Below are positions 17,496-25,553 of a stretch of 64,000 bases of DNA, in pieces. The notes under the pieces were generated by a model. It saw only the letters and a list, made by a program, of their open reading frames with translations, searched no databases and was not told where the DNA came from. The position numbers and the translations under genes are program-made. Origin of the DNA: Devosia ureilytica (GTDB taxonomy: Bacteria; Pseudomonadota; Alphaproteobacteria; Rhizobiales; Devosiaceae); assembly GCF_024273195.1 (NCBI RefSeq), contig NZ_JAMZCU010000003.1, positions 458,807 to 522,806 on the forward strand, written 5' to 3'. Numbering within the stretch: position 1 is the first letter of the stretch; every line of letters begins with the position of its first letter.

Positions 17496-18728
17496 ATGAC
17501 CAATCTCCCTCTCGATCTTGCGCGCATTCGCGCCCTGTTCCCTGCCTTTGCCGAACCCAGCCTTGCCGGACAGGCATTTTTTGAGAACGGCGGTGGGTCC
17601 TATACCGCGCAGACGACGCTCGACCGGCTCGATCATTATTATCGCGCCACCAAGGTGCAGCCCTATGGCGTCTATCCGGCCTCCGAAGCCGCCGGCCAGG
17701 CCATGGACAATGCCTATGCGCGTCTGGCGCAGGCCCTCAATGTCTCGACCGACTGGATCCACATCGGCCCATCCAGCTCCGCCAACACCTATGTGCTCGG
17801 CAATGCCTTCGGCGCCTGGCTCAAACCCGGCGACGCCATCGTCGTCACCAATCAGGATCACGAGGCCAATACCGGCAATTGGCGGCGCCTCGCTGCTCGC
17901 GGCATCGAAGTCCGCGAATGGCGCGTCGATCCAGAAACCGCCTGCCTCTCCCTCGCCACCCTCAATGCGCTGCTCGACGAAAAGGTAAAGCTCGTCACCG
18001 CCCCGCATTGCTCCAACATCGTCGGCGACATCAATCCGGTGGCCGAGATCGCCGCCCGCGCTCATGCTGTCGGCGCTGTGGTCGTCATCGACGGCGTCAG
18101 CTACGCCCCCCATGGCCTGCCCGACCTCACCGAACTGGGCGCCGACATTTACTTTTTCTCCGCCTACAAGACCTTTGGACCCCATCAGGGCGTGATGGCC
18201 ATTCGTCCAGAGCTGGCCAGTGCCCTGCCCAATCAGGGTCATTATTTCAACGACGCCAAGCTGCGCTACCGTCTGACGCCCGCTGGTCCCGACCATGCGC
18301 AGATTGCCGCCACTGCGGGCGTTGTCGACTATCTCGAACAGGTCGCCGCGCTGGCACCGCCGTCAATCGGGGGCGCAGATCCTTTCCGCCGCGCCCATAC
18401 CGCCATGCGCGCCCAGGAGATTGCCCTGGCGACACCGCTGCTCGATTATCTGCGCACCCGCAACGACATCCGCCTCATCGGCCCGTCCGATCCGGCCCGG
18501 CGTGCGCCCACTATTTCCGTCCTGCATGCCGAACCCGGCATCGCCCTCGCTCGCCGTCTGGCCAGCCACGGCATCATGGCCTCGGGCGGCAATTTCTACT
18601 CCGTGCGCCTGCTCGAAGCCTTGGGCATCGACCCGTACAACCACGGCGTCCTTCGTCTCTCCTTCGTGCACTACACCTCGCCCGAAGAAATCCAGCAGCT
18701 GATCAAGGCTCTCGACGCCGAACTCTAG
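17496..18728 (+). CDS. Cysteine desulfurase-like / class V aminotransferase
   Basis: A 410-residue PLP enzyme of the class V family, subgroup named cysteine desulfurase-like. The lysine that binds PLP is in FFSAYKTFGPHQG, the aspartate/histidine pair in VVIDGVSYAPHGLPD, and the C-terminal SGGNFYSVRLLEALG resembles the SufS/kynureninase end. No active-site cysteine loop of classical IscS is evident, so the substrate is open. The start at 17496 matches the family; an in-frame ATG at 17469 also exists and neither has a strong ribosome site. Confidence 0.82.
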   Translation: MTNLPLDLARIRALFPAFAEPSLAGQAFFENGGGSYTAQTTLDRLDHYYRATKVQPYGVYPASEAAGQAMDNAYARLAQALNVSTDWIHIGPSSSANTYVLGNAFGAWLKPGDAIVVTNQDHEANTGNWRRLAARGIEVREWRVDPETACLSLATLNALLDEKVKLVTAPHCSNIVGDINPVAEIAARAHAVGAVVVIDGVSYAPHGLPDLTELGADIYFFSAYKTFGPHQGVMAIRPELASALPNQGHYFNDAKLRYRLTPAGPDHAQIAATAGVVDYLEQVAALAPPSIGGADPFRRAHTAMRAQEIALATPLLDYLRTRNDIRLIGPSDPARRAPTISVLHAEPGIALARRLASHGIMASGGNFYSVRLLEALGIDPYNHGVLRLSFVHYTSPEEIQQLIKALDAEL

Positions 18729-18757
18729 CACCTCGTTTCGACCATCCACCGGCCCCG

Positions 18758-18838
18758 CCCTCCCCCTCGTGGGGAGGGACGCGAGATAGGGCTCGGCAAT
18801 TGCCAAGTCCGTTGAATCGAACAGGGCGGGGAATGACG
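18758..18838 (+). repeat. Degenerate copy of the dispersed hairpin repeat
   Basis: CCCTCCCC/GGGGAGGG hairpin followed by a diverged middle (AAGTCCGTTGAATCGAACAG) and CAGGGCGGGG. The middle matches the variant at 62,638 rather than the 10-kb array. Confidence 0.65.
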
Positions 18839-18866
18839 CCCACCACGCCTGCAGAAAAGCAAAAAA

Positions 18867-19772
18867 ATGTCCCGCCTCCTCGCCTCGCTCCTCCTCCTGC
18901 TGTGCACCATGTTCTGGGGCTTTGCCTTCATCGCCCAGAAATCGGCCATGGATGTCATGGGGCCACTCACCTTTTCCGGTGTCCGTTTCCTCATTGGCGG
19001 CCTGCTCATTCTGCCGCTGGCCCTGCATGAATTGCGCCGCAAGGCCGTCCGGCTCGGTGGCACGCAGTGGTTCTTCATCCTCGCCATGAGCACAGTGTTT
19101 TTCCTCGGCTCCTGGCTGCAACAGGCAGGCCTGCTCACCACCACCGTCACCAATGGCGGCTTCCTCACGGGGCTCTACGTGTTCTTCGTGCCGCTCCTGG
19201 GCTTCCTGCTGTTCCGCAGCCGCCCGCATCCGATCATCTTCATCGGCGTGCCGATGGCGCTGGTCGGCATCTATTTCCTCAATGGTGGCGGTCTCGACAG
19301 CTTCAACGGTGGGGATTGGCTGATCGTCGGCAGCGCCATCTTCTGGGCCCTGCACGTTATCCTGCTCAGCCATGTGGCACGCATGACCGGCCTGCCGATC
19401 TTTGTCTCGGCTGTCAGCTTCCTTTTTGCCGGCGTGGCGGCCAGCGCCCTGGCGCTCGGTACTGAAGCACCAAGCCTTGCGGCCATTTCGCTGGGCTGGG
19501 TCGAAATCGCCTACGCGGCCGTGCTCTCCACCGCCGTCGGCTTCACCCTTCAGGCCATCGGCCAGCAGCATGTGCCGCCAGCCAATGCTGCGATCATCCT
19601 CTCGGCCGAAAGCCTCTTCGCGGCTCTGGGCGGCGCTGTCATTCTTGGCGAACGCCTGCCCATGGTCGGCTATGCCGGCGCGGCGCTGATCTTTTCCGCC
19701 ATTCTGCTGGTGGAAGCCATTCCGGCTCTTTGGGCCCGTCGCAAGCCGCACGAGCCCCGTATCGTCAACTGA
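18867..19772 (+). CDS. EamA/DMT-superfamily transporter
   Basis: 301 residues, ten predicted membrane helices in two EamA repeats. The first begins MFWGFAFIAQKSAMDVMGPLTFSGVRF, the second around IFWALHVILLSHVARMTG. Members export amino acids, metabolites or drugs; the substrate is not predictable. The helix-end signature PANAAIILSAESLFAALGGAVILGE is typical. The ATG at 18867 is the first codon of helix 1. It stands alone, 140 bp after the class V gene. Confidence 0.88.
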   Translation: MSRLLASLLLLLCTMFWGFAFIAQKSAMDVMGPLTFSGVRFLIGGLLILPLALHELRRKAVRLGGTQWFFILAMSTVFFLGSWLQQAGLLTTTVTNGGFLTGLYVFFVPLLGFLLFRSRPHPIIFIGVPMALVGIYFLNGGGLDSFNGGDWLIVGSAIFWALHVILLSHVARMTGLPIFVSAVSFLFAGVAASALALGTEAPSLAAISLGWVEIAYAAVLSTAVGFTLQAIGQQHVPPANAAIILSAESLFAALGGAVILGERLPMVGYAGAALIFSAILLVEAIPALWARRKPHEPRIVN

Positions 19773-19776
19773 GGGC

Positions 19777-20166
19777 CTACTCCGCGTAGCGATACATCTG
19801 ATAGGTCTTGCAGATGATGAAGGCGACGCAGCCCGTGAGCGTGATCTGGTTGGCGCTGACCTGCGAGATGGTCCCCGCCGCCCGCTGCCCGTAGATATGC
19901 AACTCGCCCTTCCACTGCCCGGGCTTGGTCTGCCGGGCGTGATCGATCAGCAGCGTATTCATATAGGGCAGGTTCTCTGGGCTGTCGGCGCCATTGCCCA
20001 GCCAAACCAGTTCGGCGCACAATTGCGTGCCATCGCCGCATAGGCTCACGTCATAGCGCGAGTCCCGCATTTCGATTTCCCACATTCCGACCGGCGAAGC
20101 ACTGGCCGGCACAATCGCTGCCAGACCAAGCGCAAGTCCAAGGGCCAAATGGGCAAGTCGCTTCAT
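19777..20166 (-). CDS. Exported DUF2147-like protein
   Basis: 129 residues with a signal peptide (MKRLAHLALGLALGLAAIVP, cleaved near ASA-SP). The mature part shows the DUF2147 layout: GMWEIEMRDSRYDVSLCG, TQLCAELVWLG, a YMNTLLIDH stretch and the lipocalin-like end ITLTGCVAFIICKTYQMYR. Function is unknown. The start at 20166 has GGGAGA 6 nt upstream. A GTTCAG-N5-GTTCAG direct repeat 47 bp upstream is shared with SH3-family genes of this window. Confidence 0.75.
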   Translation of the reverse strand: MKRLAHLALGLALGLAAIVPASASPVGMWEIEMRDSRYDVSLCGDGTQLCAELVWLGNGADSPENLPYMNTLLIDHARQTKPGQWKGELHIYGQRAAGTISQVSANQITLTGCVAFIICKTYQMYRYAE

Positions 20167-20212
20167 GGTGTTCTCCCGCACAATACAATGCGTCATTTCT
20201 GGTTTCCCGTGC

Positions 20213-20229
20213 CTGAACCCAAGCTGAAC
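20213..20229 (-). promoter_or_regulatory. Direct-repeat regulator box upstream of the DUF2147 gene
   Basis: On the minus strand GTTCAG-CTTGG-GTTCAG, two perfect half-sites 11 bp apart, 47 bp before the start codon. Even the spacer matches the box at 51,259. Confidence 0.6.
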
Positions 20230-20521
20230 GGCTTTTGGTGGGCAATCTCTAAAATGAGGTCTGCACCGTCACTTACCCGTCATCTTGGACACATAGGGTC
20301 TGCGTGTCCCGGCGCCCCCATTGCCAGGACCTGCCGGTCCCGCGTCCCCAACGCCGCACCTGCATTGGAAGGCCCGGGCCGCCAACCCCCGGCTTTCCCG
20401 ACCGAACATTCGGTCCTGGCCGCCTTCGGGCGGCCTCTTTTTTTGTGGAGCGGGTCCGATTTCACCTCGCGCCCGTCTCCACCCTGCGCCAAAGCTTAAA
20501 GCCGTTATTTCAGGCGCGACC
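20230..20521 (+). other. Gap with an orphan terminator and hairpins upstream of tdk; possible small RNA
   Basis: No protein gene of quality is present. Inside are a GGCCCGGGCC palindrome, a GACCGA/TCGGTC hairpin near 20400-20415 and a strong plus-strand terminator at 20418-20444. No plus-strand gene lies upstream within range, so the terminator implies a short transcript starting in this gap. No clear promoter was found. Confidence 0.4.
20418..20444 (+). terminator. Orphan Rho-independent terminator
   Basis: 7-bp stem GGCCGCC/GGCGGCC with TTCG loop, then TCTTTTTTT, 78 bp before tdk. Confidence 0.88.
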
Positions 20522-21115
20522 ATGGCCAAGCTCTACTTTTCCTACGCAGCAATGAATGCCGGCAAATCCACCTTGCTGCTTCAGGCCGCCTATAATTATC
20601 GCGAGCGCGGCATGCGCCCGCTGCTCTTTACCTCCGCGCTCTATGCCGAGGGCGGGGTTGGCCTCATTACCTCGCGCATCGGCATTGCCGAACAGGCCGA
20701 GCTCTATGCGGCTGGCGACGACCTCTACCAGTCCGTCCGCGACTATCACGAGGAATCCAAGGTCGACTGCGTCTTCGTCGACGAAGCCCAGTTCCTCACG
20801 CGCGACCAGGTCTGGCAACTGGCCCGCGTGTCGGATCGGCTGGGCATTCCTGTCATGTGCTATGGTCTGCGCACCGATTTCCAGGGCAAGCTGTTCCCCG
20901 GTTCGATGGAACTGCTGGCCGTCGCCGACACGCTGCGCGAAATCCGCACCATCTGTACCTGCGGATCAAAGGCGACCATGGTCGTACGCCAGGACATGTC
21001 CGGCCGCGTCCTGACCGATGGCGACCAGGTCTCGATTGAAAAGTCCGTCTACCTTTCCCTCTGCCGCAAGCATTGGGAAGAAGCGGTGGGCCGCTGGCCC
21101 GTGAAAGGACCCTGA
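20522..21115 (+). CDS. tdk: Thymidine kinase
   Basis: 197 residues, type II thymidine kinase: phosphorylates thymidine with ATP in the salvage pathway. P-loop MNAGKST at residues 11-17, catalytic glutamate Glu89 in CVFVDEAQFL, lasso region ending at Glu-rich SMELLAVAD, and zinc ligands around Cys145, Cys147 and Cys181 (TICTCGSKAT). The first pair is CxC rather than the usual wider spacing. Translation starts at the ATG at 20522. The thioesterase gene follows after 3 bp, so both are probably co-transcribed. Confidence 0.93.
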   Translation: MAKLYFSYAAMNAGKSTLLLQAAYNYRERGMRPLLFTSALYAEGGVGLITSRIGIAEQAELYAAGDDLYQSVRDYHEESKVDCVFVDEAQFLTRDQVWQLARVSDRLGIPVMCYGLRTDFQGKLFPGSMELLAVADTLREIRTICTCGSKATMVVRQDMSGRVLTDGDQVSIEKSVYLSLCRKHWEEAVGRWPVKGP

Positions 21116-21118
21116 CCG

Positions 21119-21508
21119 ATGCACACTGACGCCACCGAACCAAAGGGCGCGCTCACCATCCGCACCCTCGCCATGCCCGCCGATACCAATCCGGCCGGGG
21201 ACATCTTTGGCGGCTGGGTCATGAGCCAGATGGATATTGCCGGCGCCATCGCTGCCGTCGAGCGGGTCAAGGGTCGCGTGGTTACCGTGGCGGTTGAGGC
21301 CATGACCTTCATCGCCCCGGTCAAGGTCGGTGATGTGCTCTGCGTCTACGCCTCGATTGAGCGGGTCGGCACCACCTCGATCACGGTGGGCCTTGAAGCC
21401 TGGGTCCGCCGTAATCGCCTTGATGACCGCACCAAGGTCACCGAGGCGCGCTTTGTCTATGTTTCGCTCGACGACAACGGCCAGAAGCGCCCCATCCCGA
21501 CCAGCTGA
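21119..21508 (+). CDS. Hotdog-fold acyl-CoA thioesterase (YciA-like)
   Basis: 129 residues, a single hotdog domain of the YciA/BACH family, which hydrolyses acyl-CoA to free acid and CoA. The family signature NPAGDIFGGWVMSQMDIAGAIAA holds the active-site Asp, and MTFIAPVKVGDVLCVYASIERVG the central strand. The ATG follows the tdk stop by 3 bp. Confidence 0.9.
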   Translation: MHTDATEPKGALTIRTLAMPADTNPAGDIFGGWVMSQMDIAGAIAAVERVKGRVVTVAVEAMTFIAPVKVGDVLCVYASIERVGTTSITVGLEAWVRRNRLDDRTKVTEARFVYVSLDDNGQKRPIPTS

Positions 21509-21516
21509 CCAGTTTC

Positions 21517-21533
21517 GTTCAGACTGCGTTCAG
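21517..21533 (+). promoter_or_regulatory. Direct-repeat regulator box upstream of SH3 protein 1
   Basis: GTTCAG-ACTGC-GTTCAG, two perfect half-sites 11 bp apart, 195 bp before the start codon. Confidence 0.5.
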
Positions 21534-21727
21534 CCAGGTCCTGCTTAAGTCATGCTCAAGACACTGGCCGGTGCTATGGTGTAACAAGTTGATTACGCCA
21601 ATAATGCTGTGCCGGAACTCTTTGCGCATCGACTCCGTTTCTGGAGTCATAATCAAAATGGCAAGGCTGCCGAAAAGCGTCGCCTCGGATGTCCGGGGCC
21701 GGAAAAGCCAGGCCGAGGGAGCATGAC

Positions 21728-22384
21728 ATGCATCGTCAAACACGTAAGAAACTTCTGAACCTGGCCACCGGCGTCGCTGTCGCCGCCGCTGCCGTCGTGG
21801 TTTTCCTGCCCGCCGCCCAGGCTGCACCGGGCACCGTGACCACCAATGTCAACGTGCGCTCCGGCCCTGGCACCAATTATGCCGTCGTCGATGTCGCCCG
21901 CGCCGGCCAGCAGGTCGATGTGCAGCAGTGCCAGGGTTCCTGGTGCTACGTTTCCAAGCCCGGTCCGGACGGCTGGGTATCATCGAGCTATCTCAGCGCC
22001 AGCGGCCGTCCGGTCAATCCGTCCAATCCGGGCATTTCCTTCGGCTTCACCATTGGTGGACCCAATGGCCCGCAGATCAGCATTGGCGTCGGCAACCAGC
22101 CGCAGCGCCCCGGCACGCGCCCCCCGGTCATCCAGCCGGTTGACGATGAAATCTGCTTCTATGATCGCACCCGCTTCCGCGGCAACAGCTTCTGCATGGA
22201 TCCGGGTGAATCGACCCGCGACCTGCGCAGCTGGGCCGACCGGATTTCCTCCATCGACAATCCCGGCGGCTATGAGGTCCAGGTCTGTTCGGAGCCCAAT
22301 TATCGCTCCTGCCGCACCTACACAACCAGCGCTTCCTCGCTGGGCGATTTCGACGACTACATCGTCTCGATCCGCACCCGCTGA
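21728..22384 (+). CDS. Exported SH3b plus beta/gamma-crystallin-like protein 1
   Basis: 218 residues. A signal peptide runs to about residue 33 (PAAQA-AP). The bacterial SH3 domain (VTTNVNVRSGPGTNYAVVDV to DGWVSSSYLS) is followed by a Gly/Pro/Asn-rich linker, then a C-terminal domain with ICFYDRTRFRGNSFCM and VCSEPNYRSCRTY, matching beta/gamma-crystallin or peptidase-inhibitor I36-like folds with paired cysteines. Probably binds the cell wall. GAGGGAG lies 9 nt upstream of the ATG. First of three consecutive paralogues. Confidence 0.82.
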   Translation: MHRQTRKKLLNLATGVAVAAAAVVVFLPAAQAAPGTVTTNVNVRSGPGTNYAVVDVARAGQQVDVQQCQGSWCYVSKPGPDGWVSSSYLSASGRPVNPSNPGISFGFTIGGPNGPQISIGVGNQPQRPGTRPPVIQPVDDEICFYDRTRFRGNSFCMDPGESTRDLRSWADRISSIDNPGGYEVQVCSEPNYRSCRTYTTSASSLGDFDDYIVSIRTR

Positions 22385-22417
22385 GTTCTGTACTCGGCCC
22401 AATCCAATCGGCTGCAA

Positions 22418-22448
22418 CGCCGCCCCTCACCGGGCGGCGCTTTGCTTT
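22418..22448 (+). terminator. Terminator after SH3 protein 1
   Basis: 8-bp stem CGCCGCCC/GGGCGGCG, 6-nt loop, CTTTGCTTT tail. Confidence 0.7.
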
Positions 22449-22502
22449 GCATCCGCCGCCGCACCGCGCTAACCTCCTGGCGCTTTCACAGATGGATTTG
22501 CC

Positions 22503-23075
22503 ATGCGCTCGTTGCTCGCCCTTGGACTAGCCCTCGCGTTCTGTCTTGTTCCCGCAGCTCCTGCCCTATCCGCCTCCGAAGCCGGCAGCCATGGCTGGAG
22601 CCGCGAAACACTGGTCCTGCGCGCCGGCCCCGGTGCCCATTATGACGTTGCTGGCGAAATTCCCGGCAAGGTCGCCATCAAGGTGCTGCGCTGCCAAAAA
22701 CTCCAGTGCCTGGTCGATGGCCCAGGTGGCCGCGGTTGGACCGGCAAGGCCGCCATCGATTTTGGCAAGGACCCGCATTGGCCCCTGCTGGACGCCGACA
22801 ACAACTGGCCCGATCTCGCCGGCGGCCAGATGTGCTTTTACGAAGGCACCAATTACACGGGCCGTTCCTTCTGCGCCGGCACCGGCGAGGTGTTTCTCGA
22901 TCTAGCCACCTGGGGCTGGGACAATCGCATCGCCTCGATCAAGGTGACGGTCCAGACCAGCGCCGCCATCTGCCGCGATCGCAACTTCCAGTCTTACTGC
23001 GAGCGTATTGCCGGCAGCCAGCCCAGGCTCGATCCGCTGCTGGCCCGCAAACTTTCTTCCATCCGCGTTTACTGA
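22503..23075 (+). CDS. Exported SH3b plus beta/gamma-crystallin-like protein 2
   Basis: 190 residues: signal peptide (MRSLLALGLALAFCLVPAAP), a more diverged SH3-like domain (ETLVLRAGPGAHYDVAGEIPGK to GRGWTGKAAI), short linker and the cysteine-containing crystallin-like domain (MCFYEGTNYTGRSFCAGTGE; ICRDRNFQSYCERI). It lacks the long low-complexity linker of its neighbours and lacks the upstream GTTCAG box, so it may be read from a different promoter. Confidence 0.8.
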   Translation: MRSLLALGLALAFCLVPAAPALSASEAGSHGWSRETLVLRAGPGAHYDVAGEIPGKVAIKVLRCQKLQCLVDGPGGRGWTGKAAIDFGKDPHWPLLDADNNWPDLAGGQMCFYEGTNYTGRSFCAGTGEVFLDLATWGWDNRIASIKVTVQTSAAICRDRNFQSYCERIAGSQPRLDPLLARKLSSIRVY

Positions 23076-23082
23076 GCGTTCT

Positions 23083-23104
23083 CCGTTCAGTTTGAACGGT
23101 CTTT
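23083..23104 (+). terminator. Terminator after SH3 protein 2
   Basis: 7-bp stem CCGTTCA/TGAACGG with a 3-nt loop and TCTTTG tail; weak T-run. Confidence 0.5.
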
Positions 23105-23149
23105 GCCGCCCGGTTTTCGGGCGCTTTGCCACGGCTGCCTAAATGCCCC

Positions 23150-23166
23150 ATTCAGCGCCGGTTCAG
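23150..23166 (+). promoter_or_regulatory. Direct-repeat regulator box upstream of SH3 protein 3
   Basis: ATTCAG-CGCCG-GTTCAG, half-sites 11 bp apart. A TATAGC -10-like hexamer lies 14 bp downstream (23181), so the second half-site overlaps the expected -35 region, as in PhoB-type promoters. Confidence 0.55.
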
Positions 23167-23240
23167 CGCCAGAAGCGCCTTATAGCCCTCAGAAACGAGC
23201 TGCCGCAGCGGCTTGTCACACAACAAATGAGGGAAACCAA

Positions 23241-23882
23241 ATGACCATCAAGCGCATCACGTTCGGCACCACCATTGCCGCTATCACCCTGCTCACCACC
23301 CTTGCCGCATCAGCCGCTCCCGGCGTTGCCACCGGCGCAGTCAATGTCCGCACCGGCCCCGGCACCGGCTATGCCAAGGTCGGCACCCTGGCCGCCGGCG
23401 AAGTGGTCGATGTCAAGCAGTGCCAGGGCTCCTGGTGCTTTGTGGACCGCAATTCGGGCACCGACGGCTGGGCCTCCAAGAACTACCTCGCACCCTATGA
23501 GGGCGGCGGCGGTGGCGGCGGCTCGGACGACACCGAAATTCCGTTCAACTTCGGCATGAGCGTCGGCCCTGGCGGCCCCAGCTTCTCCTTCGGCATCGGC
23601 GATGCCCCCCCGCCGCCTCCGCCGCCGCCCGCTCCGGCCAAGGTGTGCTTCTTCAAGGGCAACAATTTCTCCGGCGCCCAGTTCTGCGTCAGCGCTGGCA
23701 CCGACGACCCCAACCTGCCCGGCGGCTGGAATGACTCCATCTCGTCCATCAAGGTTCAGGGCGGGGCCCAGGTCACCGTGTGCAAGAACGTCTGGTATGG
23801 AGGCTTCTGCACCACCATCTCCACCGACAAGCCCGCACTGGGCAGCTACAACAACGCCATTTCGAGCTATCAGGCCTTCTGA
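23241..23882 (+). CDS. Exported SH3b plus beta/gamma-crystallin-like protein 3
   Basis: 213 residues. Signal peptide to ASA-AP, SH3b domain (GAVNVRTGPGTGYAKVGTL to DGWASKNYLAPY), a glycine run and an acidic GMSVGPGGPSFSFGIGD linker with eight consecutive prolines, then the C-terminal domain VCFFKGNNFSGAQFCV and VCKNVWYGGFCTTI with paired cysteines. Nearest in the window to protein 1. Own promoter box, own terminator. Confidence 0.83.
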   Translation: MTIKRITFGTTIAAITLLTTLAASAAPGVATGAVNVRTGPGTGYAKVGTLAAGEVVDVKQCQGSWCFVDRNSGTDGWASKNYLAPYEGGGGGGGSDDTEIPFNFGMSVGPGGPSFSFGIGDAPPPPPPPPAPAKVCFFKGNNFSGAQFCVSAGTDDPNLPGGWNDSISSIKVQGGAQVTVCKNVWYGGFCTTISTDKPALGSYNNAISSYQAF

Positions 23883-23904
23883 ATACGCTCCGCCAAGTGA
23901 TCAG

Positions 23905-23933
23905 GACGCCGCCCTTCGGGGCGGCGTCTTTTT
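23905..23933 (+). terminator. Terminator after SH3 protein 3
   Basis: Perfect 10-bp stem GACGCCGCCC/GGGCGGCGTC, TTCG loop, five T. Confidence 0.92.
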
Positions 23934-24049
23934 ACATTTGGTTCCCCAATATTCGCCCCGCTGTACCGGCCCGCGACGCAGCGCTACTCTCTCATTGTGC
24001 GCACGAATCGCCATCCTGGCGCCCGGCGCACCTTGGGGGGACTTTCAGC

Positions 24050-24424
24050 ATGCCAAATCTGGCACAGGTATACTTCCGCACGGCCATTCTGTTTCTCATC
24101 GCCGGCATCAGCATCGGCATCTACATGTCGATGAGCGGCAATCACAACGTCGTGGGCGCCCACGCGCATATCAACCTGCTGGGCTGGGTGACGAGCGCTC
24201 TGTTCGGCACCTATCTGGCGCTCAATCCGGCCAAGGCCAACGGCACGCTGCCGCGCCTGCAGTACTTTATCTATGTGATCGGCGTCATCGTCATGGGCGC
24301 GTCGCTCTATCTGATGCTCGACGGCAATACGGCCATGGTTCCGGTCGTTGCAGGCGCTTCGCTGGTCGCCTTTGCCGGTGTCCTGCTCTTTGCCGTCATC
24401 ATCTTCATGCCGGCTCGCAGCTAA
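24050..24424 (+). CDS. Four-helix membrane protein with HAHINLLGW motif (heme-copper oxidase subunit I-like)
   Basis: 124 residues, four predicted membrane helices. VGAHAHINLLGWVTSALFGTYLAL near residues 36-60 resembles the histidine-bearing helix of cbb3 oxidase/NO reductase subunit I, and such small proteins are commonly annotated as cytochrome oxidase-like. It is far too short to be an oxidase alone; two histidines could ligate a heme. No other oxidase subunit is nearby. Function unknown. Confidence 0.7.
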   Translation: MPNLAQVYFRTAILFLIAGISIGIYMSMSGNHNVVGAHAHINLLGWVTSALFGTYLALNPAKANGTLPRLQYFIYVIGVIVMGASLYLMLDGNTAMVPVVAGASLVAFAGVLLFAVIIFMPARS

Positions 24425-24451
24425 CCAGAATGCCCGACGCGCTGGCTTTGG

Positions 24452-24952
24452 TCAGCGCGCCGCCTTGGCCGTTGCGGCAACTCTGCCGATAACGCGGCTG
24501 GTCAGTCTTTCAAGGTCGCTGAGCAGGGGTTCAAAGGGCGCAAGGTCGCTCCCCCGGCACTGGTCCTGTTGTGCGAAGGCCAACGCATCAGCATAGCATG
24601 CCGCCTCTTTTGGGCGCATTTCGGCGCCGTCGATGACGACCGCGTCAAGGCAATCAAAACTATGCATCGCGACCTCGGTCAGCAGGTGCAATCCGGCAAG
24701 CCCAGCCAGGTCACGCGTCAGCGCCGCCCAGGTGCACCCCTGTGCCGCCTGGCCCACATCCCAGTTTCTCAGCAAGGCCAGCAGCGCGGACACTGCTGTT
24801 GTGATCTGCTTTTCGACGTCCGCCTTCATCGCGCGAACGGATCGATCCGAAGCCATATTGGCGCCGCTGCGGTTGATGCCGCCGGGTCGCACCGCCTCGC
24901 GATAAAACTTGGTCTTGACCGCCACCAGGCGACCGTTTTCCTCATTCGGCAT
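24452..24952 (-). CDS. Conserved helical protein paired with a response regulator (function unknown)
   Basis: 166 residues, mostly helical, no signal peptide or membrane segment. No domain recognised. The start overlaps the end of the response-regulator gene by 11 bp, so the two are translationally coupled and likely act together. It could be an output or phosphotransfer partner, which is inference from the coupling only. Confidence 0.6.
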   Translation of the reverse strand: MPNEENGRLVAVKTKFYREAVRPGGINRSGANMASDRSVRAMKADVEKQITTAVSALLALLRNWDVGQAAQGCTWAALTRDLAGLAGLHLLTEVAMHSFDCLDAVVIDGAEMRPKEAACYADALAFAQQDQCRGSDLAPFEPLLSDLERLTSRVIGRVAATAKAAR

Positions 24953-25517
24953 CGTCGGCCTCCAGATCGCCGTCTGTGCTTTCGGTATCGCCCTGCCGAC
25001 GCTTCGGGGTGCCGCCACGTTCGTCTTCTCGAAACCGGCGATCCGGGCCGAAATAGGTGGCGCTGTCCCAGAACGGGCGCGGCTTTCGGGCGATCCAGTT
25101 GATGCGATCATAGAGCACAACCGGTGCCACTGGCTTGGACAGCACGAAATTGGCGCCGCAATCACGGGCTTGTCCGACGCTGATGCGCCGCGCCGTACCC
25201 ATTGTGATCACCATCGGAATGGCACGCCTCGGATGTTTGGTGTCGAGCCGTATGGCCCGCACGAAATCGAGCCCATTGCTGGCGCGACGATCCTTGTTCG
25301 CGGGACCCGCAAGATCGACTGCGCAAATCATGAAATCCACTTCGCGGTCGGTTAGCAACCGGGCCGCAGTCTGGGCATTGGTGGCTTCGTGTACAGTCTT
25401 GGCGCCAAAGCCGAACAGCAGACGGCGGAACAACTCACGATACAAATCACTGGGGTCGGCGACCAGAAAACCGACCTCCGAGAGATTGACTGAATCTTCC
25501 GCGAACTTGAGCGCCAT
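24942..25517 (-). CDS. Single-domain response-regulator (CheY-like receiver)
   Basis: 191 residues. The receiver fold spans residues 15-145: GFLVADPSDLYRELFRRLLFGFG, VDFMICAVDLAG with the probable phosphoacceptor Asp, and the conserved LSKPV lysine. The typical acidic pair after strand 1 is reduced to one Asp (VADPSD), so phosphorylation could be atypical. A charged, hydrophilic tail of about 40 residues follows. No sensor kinase in the window. Confidence 0.8.
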   Translation of the reverse strand: MALKFAEDSVNLSEVGFLVADPSDLYRELFRRLLFGFGAKTVHEATNAQTAARLLTDREVDFMICAVDLAGPANKDRRASNGLDFVRAIRLDTKHPRRAIPMVITMGTARRISVGQARDCGANFVLSKPVAPVVLYDRINWIARKPRPFWDSATYFGPDRRFREDERGGTPKRRQGDTESTDGDLEADDAE

Positions 25518-25553
25518 GAAGGCAATGCTTAGCGCAAAACTCCTGACGCACCC

